The notes under the pieces are model-generated. The model had not been told where the DNA came from, searched no databases, and saw only the letters and a program-made list of their open reading frames with translations. Shown here piece by piece: positions 1 to 8,006 of a stretch of DNA of 64,000 nt. A program made the position numbers and the translations under genes. Origin of the DNA: Clostridia bacterium (GTDB taxonomy: Bacteria; Bacillota; Clostridia; Lutisporales; Lutisporaceae); NCBI GenBank assembly GCA_035628995.1, contig DASPIR010000026.1, forward strand, positions 123,403-187,402, given 5' to 3'. Numbering within the stretch: the stretch's first letter is position 1; each line of letters opens with the position of its first letter.

Positions 1-2
1 TG

Positions 3-515
3 CCAAAACCGGGCAGGGAGCTTTTCTCTAAAAGATGGAATAACCTCAGCTATTTGCTTAAGAGGCTGCAGCTTGGTCTCATGGTTGTGTCCCTCAAAGA
101 AGATTATTCCTGTGTCGAGGTTGTGTTTGAGCCTGCGGTATTTGATGTGATCAAGAACAAGAAGCAGAGCAAGAAGAAAAGGCAGAATCTCATAAAGGAA
201 TTTGATGCCAGGTATGGGGATTTCAACACCGGAGGCAGTACGGGAAAAAAGCTTATGACCGCTTATAAGGAAATGGCTATACATACAGCCTGCTGTCTGA
301 TGAAATACGGCCCCTTAAGTCCAAAGACCTTGAGGAAGCTTGGCACTGATGAAAAGAAGACCACAGCTATTCTTAGAGATAATCATTATGGATGGTTTGA
401 ACATAAAGCCAGAGGTCTGTATGACATTAATGAAAACGGATGTCTGACAGTCGAGGGATATACAGAATTATATAAATATTATATGGGTTTGATAGAAGAG
501 AAAAAGCCGGAGTGA
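3..515 (+). CDS. DUF2161-family protein, C-terminal part (5' end outside window)
   Basis: The reading frame is open to the left edge, so the start lies outside the window and the TTG at 54 is not a real start. The visible part resembles the C-terminal half of the DUF2161 family, proposed to be PD-(D/E)XK-type phosphodiesterases. Seen motifs are YGDFNTGGSTGKKLMTAY and ILRDNHYGWFEHKARGLY, which I recall as family hallmarks. The nuclease-like core would be in the missing N-terminal half. The tail after the HYGWF motif looks like a small DNA-binding or winged-helix module, which is inference. The stop codon lies inside a terminator hairpin. Confidence 0.7.
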   Translation, partial: PKPGRELFSKRWNNLSYLLKRLQLGLMVVSLKEDYSCVEVVFEPAVFDVIKNKKQSKKKRQNLIKEFDARYGDFNTGGSTGKKLMTAYKEMAIHTACCLMKYGPLSPKTLRKLGTDEKKTTAILRDNHYGWFEHKARGLYDINENGCLTVEGYTELYKYYMGLIEEKKPE

Positions 516-560
516 GGAGTTGAGAACATAGATCTCATAACCTCTTCCGGTTTTCGTTTT
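507..560 (+). terminator. Intrinsic terminator after the DUF2161 gene
   Basis: CCGGA, GAGG and GAGA on the left pair with TCTC, CCTC and TCCGG on the right, with small internal loops, followed by TTTTCGTTTT. The left arm contains the stop codon. Confidence 0.65.
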
Positions 561-572
561 ATTACTATTTAC

Positions 573-601
573 TTGAGTGAAAAAGTAATGTATACTATAT
601 A
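573..601 (+). promoter_or_regulatory. SigmaA-type promoter for the dUTPase-like gene
   Basis: TTGAGT at 573-578 and TATATA at 596-601 are separated by 17 bp, and the gene starts 42 bp further on. A GGTA-ATAA-TACC dyad lies just downstream in the 5' leader. Confidence 0.55.
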
Positions 602-643
602 TTAGTACCAGGTAATAATACCAGAATATAAGGAGGAGATTTT

Positions 644-1168
644 ATGGATTTACAACAACTCTTTAAAATACAGGAGATAATGGAAAACAATATAAGGGAG
701 AATTCAAAGATAGATGAGGACGTGCTCGGAAAAGAGAATATTTTTGATCTGAGGTTCCTCGCATTACAGGTAAAGTTGGGAGAAATCGCAAACCTGACAA
801 AATGCTATAAATATACAAAAGCTAAAGAGGATATCCCTAAGGAAAGGCTCATGTTCAGGTTTATAGAAGCATTGAAATATCTGCTCTCTATAGGCAATAT
901 GCATGACTTCAATATTATAAATCTTGAAACAGTGAACTCCACATCCCATGAAGAGAGCCTGATAAAATTATTCAGCTTCATTTATGACGAGATAGCTGAT
1001 CTTAAGGACGCAGTGCGCAGGGACAACTATGTGGATTCTGTAAACAGCTACATAAGATTGTTTGCAAGATTCATGAATCTGGGCAGGCTGCTTGGACTCA
1101 CCTTTGAAGAGGTGTATGACTTTTATATGAAGCTGGGACCGGTGAATTTGCTTACTAAAGTCGAATAG
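644..1168 (+). CDS. All-alpha dUTPase-like protein (MazG fold) with altered acidic residues
   Basis: The 174-residue protein resembles the dimeric all-alpha dUTPases (dUTPase_2), which hydrolyse dUTP to dUMP in the cytoplasm. Visible family signatures are the N-terminal LQQLFKIQEIM helix, KLGEIANLTKCYKYTK near residue 50 and FIEALKYLLSIG near residue 87. Active members usually read ELGELANE and EEYVDGLHFILSIG at these places. Here two of the glutamates are K and L, and the EYVD acids are changed, so metal binding may be weakened. The start has AAGGAGGAG 8 bp upstream. It is a single-gene unit between two terminators. The fold assignment is fairly sure, the activity is not. Confidence 0.7.
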   Translation: MDLQQLFKIQEIMENNIRENSKIDEDVLGKENIFDLRFLALQVKLGEIANLTKCYKYTKAKEDIPKERLMFRFIEALKYLLSIGNMHDFNIINLETVNSTSHEESLIKLFSFIYDEIADLKDAVRRDNYVDSVNSYIRLFARFMNLGRLLGLTFEEVYDFYMKLGPVNLLTKVE

Positions 1169-1180
1169 CAAAACCTTTAA

Positions 1181-1213
1181 AAACATCAATAAGAAATTAT
1201 TGGTGTTTTTTTT
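1181..1213 (+). terminator. Intrinsic terminator after the dUTPase-like gene
   Basis: AACATCAATAA pairs with TTATTGGTGTT around a GAAA loop and is followed by a run of T. Confidence 0.8.
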
Positions 1214-1274
1214 GCCATCATGGTAAATTATGGCTTGAAGTGTACTGGAGTTAATGTTATTATAAATATAAAAA

Positions 1275-1288
1275 TTGGTATATACAAC
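1275..1288. promoter_or_regulatory. Possible NagR operator in the nag operon promoter
   Basis: TTGGTATATACAAC has the palindromic core GTATATAC and resembles the YvoA/NagR/DasR-type site, which contains a TGGT-tatag-ACCA-like core. It overlaps a possible -35 hexamer (TTGGTA, 1275-1280) 60 bp before nagR, which would fit autoregulation. Match to the known site is partial. Confidence 0.35.
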
Positions 1289-1339
1289 ATGACAACATAT
1301 TGATATAGTACATGGGCAAAAAAATGTTCAGGAGGAATT

Positions 1340-2071
1340 ATGAAAAAAGTAAATAAGAATTCACCGCTGCCGCTTTATTACCAGCTAAAGGACATAATTT
1401 GTGATCTGATTGAAAATGAAGAACTCAAGCCTAATGATCCCATACCCCCGGAGAGAGAGCTTTGTGAGTATCATGGGGTAAGCAGGATGACTGTTAATAA
1501 GGCTATTACCAACCTTGTCAATGAGGGCTTGCTGTACAGAGAGCAGGGAAAGGGAACCTTTGTAGCAAAACCAAAAGAGGGTTACCAGCTCTCAAAATTA
1601 TTGAGCTTTACTGAAGATATGAAAGCAAAGGGTCTTCAGGTTGATACACGGATAATCTCCTTTCATAAAAAATCAGCTACAAAGAAAATACAAAAGGTAC
1701 TGAATCTACTGGAAAAAGAAGAAGTATTTGAGATAAAAAGACTGAGACTGATCGCCGGTGAACCCTACGCAATTGAAACTGCGTACCTACCTGTCAGCCT
1801 TTGTGAAGATTTAACTATGGAAAAGCTAGACAAAAAATCCCTTTATGATATTTTACTCAGCGAATACGGGCTCAAGATGGATTATGCGCATCAAACCATA
1901 GAAGCGGTAATCCTCGATGAATATGAAAGTGAGATTCTGCAGGTACAGGAAAAATCTATTGCACTGATGTTTTCGAGGAAGACTTATCTGGAGGGCGATA
2001 GACCGATGGAGCTTACAAAAGCAGTATATAGAGGAGACAAGTATAAGTTCGAGGTTGTACTAAGGCGCTAA
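1340..2071 (+). CDS. nagR: GntR/HutC-family regulator of amino-sugar genes (NagR/YvoA type)
   Basis: This 243-residue regulator has an N-terminal winged helix (about residues 8-75, with PPERELCEYHGVSRMTV and GKGTFV) and a C-terminal UTRA effector-binding domain (about 95-238). In the YvoA/NagR family the effector is GlcN-6P or GlcNAc-6P and binding releases DNA. It is the first gene before the GlcNAc transporter and nagAB, so it probably controls this operon. The start follows CAGGAGGAAT. The regulator class is clear; the effector is inferred from the neighbours. Confidence 0.85.
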   Translation: MKKVNKNSPLPLYYQLKDIICDLIENEELKPNDPIPPERELCEYHGVSRMTVNKAITNLVNEGLLYREQGKGTFVAKPKEGYQLSKLLSFTEDMKAKGLQVDTRIISFHKKSATKKIQKVLNLLEKEEVFEIKRLRLIAGEPYAIETAYLPVSLCEDLTMEKLDKKSLYDILLSEYGLKMDYAHQTIEAVILDEYESEILQVQEKSIALMFSRKTYLEGDRPMELTKAVYRGDKYKFEVVLRR

Positions 2072-2094
2072 CAGTTGTGTATAAAACACAATTG
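2072..2094. promoter_or_regulatory. Inverted repeat between nagR and nagE
   Basis: CAGTTGTGT and ACACAATTG form a 9-bp dyad (one G-T pair) around ATAAA directly after the nagR stop. No T run follows, so it is not a simple terminator. It could be an operator or an RNA processing or stability hairpin. Confidence 0.35.
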
Positions 2095-2121
2095 TTAAGA
2101 TAAAAAGGGGGTTAGCTTTAT

Positions 2122-3504
2122 ATGAAAATCAAGTTCAGTCAATTACAAAAGCTGGGAAAAGCCATGATGCTTCCTGTAGCAGTGTTGCCAGCAGCAGCGC
2201 TATTGCTGAGGTTTGGACAGCCGGATCTATTAAACATTCCATTCATGGCGAAGGCTGGCGGGGCTATCTTTGACAACCTGGCACTGATCTTTGCAATAGG
2301 TATTGCAGTTGGTTTCTCCCATGATAACGCCGGAGCAGCGGGCTTGTCAGGTGCAGTGGGATATCTTGTGCTTACCAATGGATTAAAGGCTATTAATCCG
2401 GATTTGAACATGAGTGTTCTGGCAGGTATTATCTCAGGTCTGGTTGCAGGTGGACTTTATAATAAATACTATAATATCAAGCTGCCGGAGTTTCTCGGTT
2501 TCTTTGGAGGAAGAAGGTTTGTGCCCATAGTTACTTCCGCTGCTATGATGGTTTTAGCAGGCATTTTCGGACTAATATGGGCACCGATACAGAATGGTAT
2601 TAATTCTATGGGTCAGTGGATAATCGGAGCAGGAGCAGTCGGAGTATTTGTATTTGGATTTCTCAATAGATTGCTTATACCTCTGGGGCTGCACCATGTA
2701 TTAAACACCTTCATCTGGTTTGTATTCGGTAACTATACAGATGCAGCAGGCCAGGTCTGGACAGGGGATTTGAACAGGTTCTTCCACGGAGATCCAACAG
2801 CTGGCAGCTTCATGGCAGGCTTTTATCTAATATTCATGTTTGCTCTGCCTGCAGTTGCATTGGCAATATATAGAACATCAAAGCCGGAAAATAGGAAAGC
2901 CATCGGAGGCGCATTGTTCTCAGTCGCTTTTACTGCTTTCTTGACAGGGATTACTGAACCATTGGAGTTCATGTTCATGTTCCTGGCACCGGTTCTGTAT
3001 GTGCTTCATGCAATACTTACAGGTCTGGCCCTTGCTGTAGCATATTCCTTGGGAATATTACATGGGTTTGGCTTCTCAGCCGGTGCGATTGACTATCTAC
3101 TCAACTGGCGTTTGGCAACAAAAGCGATAATGATTATACCGGTAGGTTTGATATTCGGTGTAATTTACTACTTCTTATTCGTCTGGATTATAAAAGCACT
3201 AGATATTCCTACTCCGGGAAGAATTGACGAAGATATGGACGAAAGTACATCAGTCGATTTGAACATCAGTGACTTCTCCGTTAAACTGGTGGAAAGACTT
3301 GGAGGTAAATCCAATATTGATACATTGGATGCCTGCATAACAAGACTGAGAATGACTGTAAAGGATGTCAATGCAATTGATGAGAGTGCACTTAAGTCTA
3401 TGGGCATAAAGGGAATACTTAAAAAGGCAAACAGCATCCAGGTAGTAGTAGGAACAAGAGCAGAATTGATTGCCGACGAAATGAAGAAATCCATAAAAAT
3501 GTAA
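2122..3504 (+). CDS. nagE: PTS N-acetylglucosamine transporter, EIICB
   Basis: This 460-residue membrane permease takes up and phosphorylates GlcNAc. The EIIC part (about residues 1-370) has about ten hydrophobic segments and the GITEPLEFMFMFLAPVLYVLH region typical of the glucose/GlcNAc class. The EIIB part (about 385-460) carries the phosphorylated cysteine in LDACITRLRM (Cys405). There is no fused EIIA, unlike E. coli NagE. The separate EIIA encoded at 7505-7987 in the same operon probably supplies it. AAAAAGGGGG precedes the ATG. A transcription terminator follows, so downstream genes may be expressed at a lower level. Confidence 0.88.
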   Translation: MKIKFSQLQKLGKAMMLPVAVLPAAALLLRFGQPDLLNIPFMAKAGGAIFDNLALIFAIGIAVGFSHDNAGAAGLSGAVGYLVLTNGLKAINPDLNMSVLAGIISGLVAGGLYNKYYNIKLPEFLGFFGGRRFVPIVTSAAMMVLAGIFGLIWAPIQNGINSMGQWIIGAGAVGVFVFGFLNRLLIPLGLHHVLNTFIWFVFGNYTDAAGQVWTGDLNRFFHGDPTAGSFMAGFYLIFMFALPAVALAIYRTSKPENRKAIGGALFSVAFTAFLTGITEPLEFMFMFLAPVLYVLHAILTGLALAVAYSLGILHGFGFSAGAIDYLLNWRLATKAIMIIPVGLIFGVIYYFLFVWIIKALDIPTPGRIDEDMDESTSVDLNISDFSVKLVERLGGKSNIDTLDACITRLRMTVKDVNAIDESALKSMGIKGILKKANSIQVVVGTRAELIADEMKKSIKM

Positions 3505-3514
3505 TGGACTTGCG

Positions 3515-3543
3515 AACAGGGCGGCTTATGCCGCCTTGTTTTT
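3515..3543 (+). terminator. Intrinsic terminator or attenuator within the nag operon
   Basis: AACAGGGCGGC pairs with GCCGCCTTGTT around TTAT and is followed by T residues. It lies between nagE and the first murQ, so it would reduce rather than abolish expression of the remaining genes unless another promoter exists. Confidence 0.8.
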
Positions 3544-3563
3544 AAAAAAGAGGAGGTGCTGCA

Positions 3564-4376
3564 GTGCGGATCAATGCTGATACTGAGAATATAGATAAGC
3601 TGTCAACAAAGGAAATGGTTAAGATTTTCAACAATGAAGATAAAAAAGTTGCAAATGTAGTCGAAGGCTGTCTCGAATCGGTTGCAGCTGCAGTAGACTT
3701 AATGGTGAGCACAGTGCAAAAGGGCGGAAGGGTATTATATATTGGAAGCGGTACAAGCGGTAAACTTGCTGTTATTGATGCTTCTGAATGCCCGCCTACC
3801 TTCGGTGTGGATGATAATATGATCATTGGTGTAATATCGGGTGGGGTAGAAGCGGTTGCCGGATGGAAAGAAGAAACAGAAGATGATTGCGAACTGGCAG
3901 CTAAAGATTTAAAGTCCAGAAATCTCAGCAGTTGTGATGTAATAGTCGGTGTAAGTGCCAGCGGTAACACGCCATATGTGCTATCAGGGTTAGAATACGC
4001 TTCACATATTGGCTGCAGTACGATCGGCATAAGCTGTTCAAGTACAGGAATGCTTAATAGGACGGCAGATATATGTATTGTTTCGGATGTAGGTTCGGAA
4101 GTTATTGAAGGTTCTACAAGGCTAAAGGCAGGAACGGCACAAAAAATGATACTGAATATGCTTTCTTCATGCACTATGGTCAAACTGGGCAAGACCTACG
4201 GAAATTTGATGGCAAATGTAAAACCTATAAACTTGAAGCTGAAAAGGCGTGCCATTGATATAATAATGTATGCAGCCGGATGTAAGGAAGAAGCAGCTCT
4301 GGAGGCTTTTGAAAGGGCAGAAGGCAATGCAAAGGCTGCAATCCTGATGTTGATTAATGATATTGGTGCCAAGTAA
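3564..4376 (+). CDS. murQ: N-acetylmuramic acid 6-phosphate etherase paralogue
   Basis: MurQ cleaves the lactyl ether of MurNAc-6P to give GlcNAc-6P and D-lactate. This copy has the SIS fold and the signature [20 protein letters not shown] (residues 62-81), including the catalytic Glu. A second Glu region lies in KEETEDD, and GSTRLKAGTAQKM is present. At 270 residues it is shorter than the second copy at 13743-14648 and lacks about the last 20 residues. It has GTSGKLAV where most homologues have GTSGRLGV. The GTG start sits 5 bp after AGGAGGTG. Its place just before nagA supplies GlcNAc-6P directly to the deacetylase. Confidence 0.88.
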   Translation: MRINADTENIDKLSTKEMVKIFNNEDKKVANVVEGCLESVAAAVDLMVSTVQKGGRVLYIGSGTSGKLAVIDASECPPTFGVDDNMIIGVISGGVEAVAGWKEETEDDCELAAKDLKSRNLSSCDVIVGVSASGNTPYVLSGLEYASHIGCSTIGISCSSTGMLNRTADICIVSDVGSEVIEGSTRLKAGTAQKMILNMLSSCTMVKLGKTYGNLMANVKPINLKLKRRAIDIIMYAAGCKEEAALEAFERAEGNAKAAILMLINDIGAK

Positions 4377-4432
4377 GCTTAAAAAACAATCAAAAATGAA
4401 TGCTCATACAATGGGCAGTAAAGGGTGATTAA

Positions 4433-5578
4433 ATGAAGGCAATAGTCAATGCTAATATAATTATGAAAAATAAAATTCTGAAAAACCATACATTATTATT
4501 TGACGAGAGAATTGTGGAAATAGCAGAAGACTATAAAATAAACGAATCCGAATTGGAAGAAGTTATTGATGCTAGCAATAGATACTTGTCACCGGGTTTT
4601 ATAGACATTCATATCCATGGATGTATGGGAAACGACACTATGGATGATAATGGGAGCAGTATTTCCAATATTAGCAAAAGCATTGTATCTACAGGGGTGA
4701 CCGCTTTCTTACCTACTACAATGACAATGAAATTCTCAATAATTGAGGAAACTATAGAAAGAATTAGGAAACTTATGAATAATGAACCTGGAGCTTCCAT
4801 CCTTGGATGCCATCTGGAGGGTCCATTTATAAGTGATGAGTACAAGGGCGCACAGAATGGAAAATATATAATAAAACCTGATTTTAGCGGTATTGAAGGG
4901 TTTTCGGATGTGATGAAGATAATAACTATTGCACCGGAGGAAGAAGGTTCAGATGAGTTTATTGAAAGCTGCGTAAGACACGGTATAGTAGTCGCCATAG
5001 GGCATACAAAAGCAAATTATGAGCAGGCCATGAGGGCTATACAGAAGGGTGCAAGCCACATTACCCATACTTTTAATGCCATGACACCGCTTCACCATAG
5101 AAATCCAGGTGTCGTAGGTGCTGCTATGGACAGTTCTGCAAGCTGTGAGCTTATTGCGGACAACATACATGTAAATCCCGCTGTTCAGAGAATCCTTCTA
5201 AAGGTTAAAAAAATAGAGGGGATAATACTTGTAACTGACGCAATGAAGGCATGTCTCCTGGATGAAGGGGAGTATGACCTGGGTGGGCAGAGGGTATTGG
5301 TAAAGGGTGATGAGGCAAGGCTTCTTTCAGGTAGTCTGGCAGGCAGTGTTCTTACCTTGAATAAGGCTTTGAAGAACTTCATCAAAAATACCGGAGTGAG
5401 TCTGAATGAGGCTGTTAGGACTGTTACTGAGAATCCTGCAAGAATATTAAAAATAAGTGACACAAAAGGAAGTATCAGTATAGGTAAAGACGCTGATTTG
5501 ACTTTGTTTGATGAGAATTTTAACATATACGCAACATATGTGAAGGGTAAAAAAGTTTATGAGAGGTTTGAGAGATGA
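4433..5578 (+). CDS. nagA: N-acetylglucosamine-6-phosphate deacetylase
   Basis: NagA converts GlcNAc-6P to GlcN-6P and acetate. The 381-residue amidohydrolase shows the metal and substrate motifs DIHIHGCMGNDTMDD near residue 60, HLEGPF near 129, GHTKANYEQAM near 190, HTFNAMTPLHHRNPG near 216 and the catalytic Asp in LVTDAM near 270. Length and motif order are normal. AAAGGGTGATTAA precedes the ATG. The 3' end overlaps nagB by 4 bp (ATGA), showing translational coupling. Confidence 0.95.
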   Translation: MKAIVNANIIMKNKILKNHTLLFDERIVEIAEDYKINESELEEVIDASNRYLSPGFIDIHIHGCMGNDTMDDNGSSISNISKSIVSTGVTAFLPTTMTMKFSIIEETIERIRKLMNNEPGASILGCHLEGPFISDEYKGAQNGKYIIKPDFSGIEGFSDVMKIITIAPEEEGSDEFIESCVRHGIVVAIGHTKANYEQAMRAIQKGASHITHTFNAMTPLHHRNPGVVGAAMDSSASCELIADNIHVNPAVQRILLKVKKIEGIILVTDAMKACLLDEGEYDLGGQRVLVKGDEARLLSGSLAGSVLTLNKALKNFIKNTGVSLNEAVRTVTENPARILKISDTKGSISIGKDADLTLFDENFNIYATYVKGKKVYERFER

Positions 5579-6327
5579 GAATAGTAGTTGCTAAGGATTA
5601 TGAAGAAATGAGCGGAAGAGCAGCCAAAATAGTGGCAGGGCAGATATTTGTAAAGCCTAATAGCGTAATTGGTCTGGCAACAGGCAGTACGCCTCTTCTG
5701 ATGTATAAGGAGCTTATTCGCATACACTTGGAGGATGGATTGGACTTTTCAGAAATAACAACCTTCAATTTGGATGAATACATAGGCTTATCAGCTGATA
5801 ACATTAACAGCTATCATTACTACATGTTCGACAACCTTTTTAGGCATATCAATATCAAAAAGGAAAACATATTCATACCTAATGGTATGGCTTCAGATAT
5901 TGAAAGGGAATGCAAGAGCTTTGAAGAAAACATCAGAGCAAAGGGTGGAATAGACCTGCAGGTGCTTGGAATAGGAAATAACGGGCACATAGGCTTTAAT
6001 GAGCCTGATATCAAATTCGAGGCTACAACTCATGAGGTGAAGCTTGATGAGGAGACTATTCTCGCAAATGCCCGCTTTTTTGAAACTATTGATGAAGTAC
6101 CGAAGCTCGCGATAAGTATGGGGATAAAGACAATAATGCATGCTCGGAAGGTGGTGCTGCTTGCAAATGGGTACGGCAAAGCTGAATCATTAAGTAAAGC
6201 ATTGTATGGAGGAATAACACCGGAAATACCTGCATCCATACTTCAGCTGCACCAGGATGTTACCGTAGTAGTTGACGGGGAGTGCGCCAGTTTCTTAAAG
6301 AGATTGGGGGATGAGAGGATTGAGTGA
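5575..6327 (+). CDS. nagB: Glucosamine-6-phosphate deaminase
   Basis: NagB converts GlcN-6P to fructose-6P and ammonia, delivering amino sugars to glycolysis. The 250-residue protein has GLATGSTPLLMYKEL near residue 34, FNLDEYIGL near 64 and the active-site segment LGIGNNGHIGFNEP near 130 with the catalytic Asp/His/Glu pattern. Its start overlaps the nagA stop (ATGA), and its own end overlaps the next gene. Confidence 0.95.
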   Translation: MRIVVAKDYEEMSGRAAKIVAGQIFVKPNSVIGLATGSTPLLMYKELIRIHLEDGLDFSEITTFNLDEYIGLSADNINSYHYYMFDNLFRHINIKKENIFIPNGMASDIERECKSFEENIRAKGGIDLQVLGIGNNGHIGFNEPDIKFEATTHEVKLDEETILANARFFETIDEVPKLAISMGIKTIMHARKVVLLANGYGKAESLSKALYGGITPEIPASILQLHQDVTVVVDGECASFLKRLGDERIE

Positions 6328-7234
6328 CAGGATACTTGATTTAAGACCAGCACAGTTGATAAAGCTTAATGGAAAAGAACTCATGGATAGCATCAGGGCT
6401 TCTGAGGGCAGGACTGTGGCTTGTGAGATTGTCTGCCCGGTGATGCCCTTGTTTTATGATGTGACAAATGCAGAGCTTGCAGCTGCCTTTGGCGCCGATT
6501 TGATAATCTTGAACTTATATGATGTGCTTGAGCCTTATATATTTGGGATAAAGCCTGAAGCCGGGGAAACAGCAGTTCAGAGGCTGAAAAGACTGGCAGG
6601 GCGCCCTGTTGGTGTGAATCTTGAACCTGTTGATGAAGGAAGGAACGTTGTAGGGGAAAGGGTATCTATCGGAGCGGGCAGGACAGCCACCCGGGAAAAC
6701 GCAAGGCTTGCATATGAGCAGGGGGCTGCCTTGATAGTCCTAACAGGGAACCCCAAAACAGGGGTAACTAACGAAAGCATCTTAAAAGCTATAAGGATTA
6801 TTAGAGAAGAATTATCTGACGGTATTGCGCTGGCAGCTGGAAAGATGCATGGAGCTGGTATCGGCTCGGAGATGGGAGAAAAAATCGTGTCCGAGAAGGA
6901 CGTTGAGAGCTTCATAGATGCGGGCGCGGACATAATATTGGTGCCTGCGCCGGGTACAGTTCCCGGAGTAACCGTTGAATTTGTGAAGAGTATAGCAGAC
7001 ATTGCGCATAAAAGAGGTGCTATGCTTATGACCACAATCGGAACTTCGCAAGAAGGCGCAGATATCAATACAATAAGGAGCATTGCGTTGAACTGCAAAA
7101 TGGCAGGAGCTGATATACACCACATTGGCGATGCCGGTTATACAGGGGTAGCAGTACCTGAAAATATTACGGCTTATTCAATTGCCGTAAGAGGTATAAG
7201 GCATACATATAGAAGAATGGCCATGAAAGAATAG
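6320..7234 (+). CDS. Conserved protein of unknown function in the nag operon, probable TIM-barrel
   Basis: I do not recognise a characterised enzyme. The roughly 304-residue protein alternates strands and helices like a TIM barrel: ACEIVCPVMPLFYDVTNAEL, LIILNLYDV, VGVNLEPV, ALIVLTGNPKTGV, DIILVPAPGTVPGV and ending HHIGDAGYTG. The GNPKTGV and PGTVPG loops could bind phosphate. Similar proteins are sometimes labelled haloacid dehalogenase-like, but no HAD DxDxT motif is visible. Two starts are possible: ATG at 6311, directly abutting GGGGG, or TTG at 6320, 9 bp after GGGGG. I prefer the TTG. It overlaps nagB and is followed by HPr, so a role in amino-sugar phosphate metabolism is likely but only inferred. 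Confidence 0.7.
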   Translation: MSDRILDLRPAQLIKLNGKELMDSIRASEGRTVACEIVCPVMPLFYDVTNAELAAAFGADLIILNLYDVLEPYIFGIKPEAGETAVQRLKRLAGRPVGVNLEPVDEGRNVVGERVSIGAGRTATRENARLAYEQGAALIVLTGNPKTGVTNESILKAIRIIREELSDGIALAAGKMHGAGIGSEMGEKIVSEKDVESFIDAGADIILVPAPGTVPGVTVEFVKSIADIAHKRGAMLMTTIGTSQEGADINTIRSIALNCKMAGADIHHIGDAGYTGVAVPENITAYSIAVRGIRHTYRRMAMKE

Positions 7235-7245
7235 GAGGAATTGAA

Positions 7246-7500
7246 TTGCAGAAAGAAACGATAAGGGTAAACGGGAAGGACGGCCTTCATGCAAGGCCTG
7301 CTGCTGAGTTTGTCCAGCTGTGCAAGAATATAAAAAGCAATGTAAAACTTGAAAAAAATGGGGTCAGTGTATCGGGAAAGAGTATTATAGGCATTATGTC
7401 CCTAGGAATTTCCGGGGGAGATGAAGTAACGGTCGTTGCTGAAGGCGATGATGAAGTGGATGCAATTATACTAATAAAAGAGCTGCTAGATAAGGAGTAA
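7246..7500 (+). CDS. ptsH: PTS phosphocarrier protein HPr
   Basis: This 84-residue protein carries phosphate from Enzyme I to EIIA. His15 lies in DGLHARPAAEF and the HPr-kinase target Ser46 lies in GKSIIGIMSLG, so it could take part in both sugar transport and CcpA-type catabolite control. The TTG start at 7246 is supported by AGGAGGAA 5 bp upstream. Placement inside the nag operon with EIIA and Enzyme I is unusual, since ptsHI is more often separate. Confidence 0.93.
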   Translation: MQKETIRVNGKDGLHARPAAEFVQLCKNIKSNVKLEKNGVSVSGKSIIGIMSLGISGGDEVTVVAEGDDEVDAIILIKELLDKE

Positions 7501-7504
7501 TTAG

Positions 7505-7987
7505 ATGTTTGATTATTTTAAGAAGAAAGATGACACACTTATCCTATACAGGCCGGTGGAAGGAAAAGTAATCGATATCAGCGAGGCAGAGGATAATATG
7601 TTCGCTGATAAGATGATGGGAGATGGGGTTGCAATTGAGCCGGAGAGCAATGACATCTTTTCGCCTTGCGACGGTAAAATACTGCTTGTGCCAAAAACCC
7701 TCCATGCTGTTGCGTTATTATCCTCCAACGGAGTTGAAATACTGATACATATTGGTATTGATACAGTCGAACTGAAGGGGCAGGGCTTTACAAGCCATGT
7801 GAGTGCAGGGGATATGGTTAAAAGGGGAGACAAGCTTATAAGCTTTGACAGGGAATATATAATGAGGGAAGGCAAACCTCTCACAACTCCTATTGTCATA
7901 ACCAATGGGGATGATAAAAACATAGAGATTAAGAAAATCTTTGGAGACAACACGGATATAATCATGGAGCTTAAGATAAAAGGTTGA
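7505..7987 (+). CDS. crr: PTS glucose-class EIIA
   Basis: This 160-residue soluble EIIA passes phosphate from HPr to the EIIB domains. The active-site histidine is His82 in EILIHIGIDTVELKG, with the supporting His67 in TLHAVALLS, as in EIIA-Glc. GHFTSHV-type spacing is also seen. Because NagE and MurP in this window both lack an EIIA domain, this single protein could serve both. It starts 4 bp after the HPr stop, and AAGGAG overlaps that stop. Confidence 0.92.
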   Translation: MFDYFKKKDDTLILYRPVEGKVIDISEAEDNMFADKMMGDGVAIEPESNDIFSPCDGKILLVPKTLHAVALLSSNGVEILIHIGIDTVELKGQGFTSHVSAGDMVKRGDKLISFDREYIMREGKPLTTPIVITNGDDKNIEIKKIFGDNTDIIMELKIKG

Positions 7988-8006
7988 TTATTAGGGAGAG
8001 AGAATT

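Noticed and set aside
3542..4192. A 216-codon minus-strand frame antisense to the first murQ
   Set aside because: Shadow of a well-conserved enzyme; no ribosome site or recognisable domain.
6311..6319. ATG 6311 as start of the unknown nag-operon gene
   Set aside because: The purine-rich ribosome site directly abuts it; TTG 6320 has proper spacing. It remains possible.
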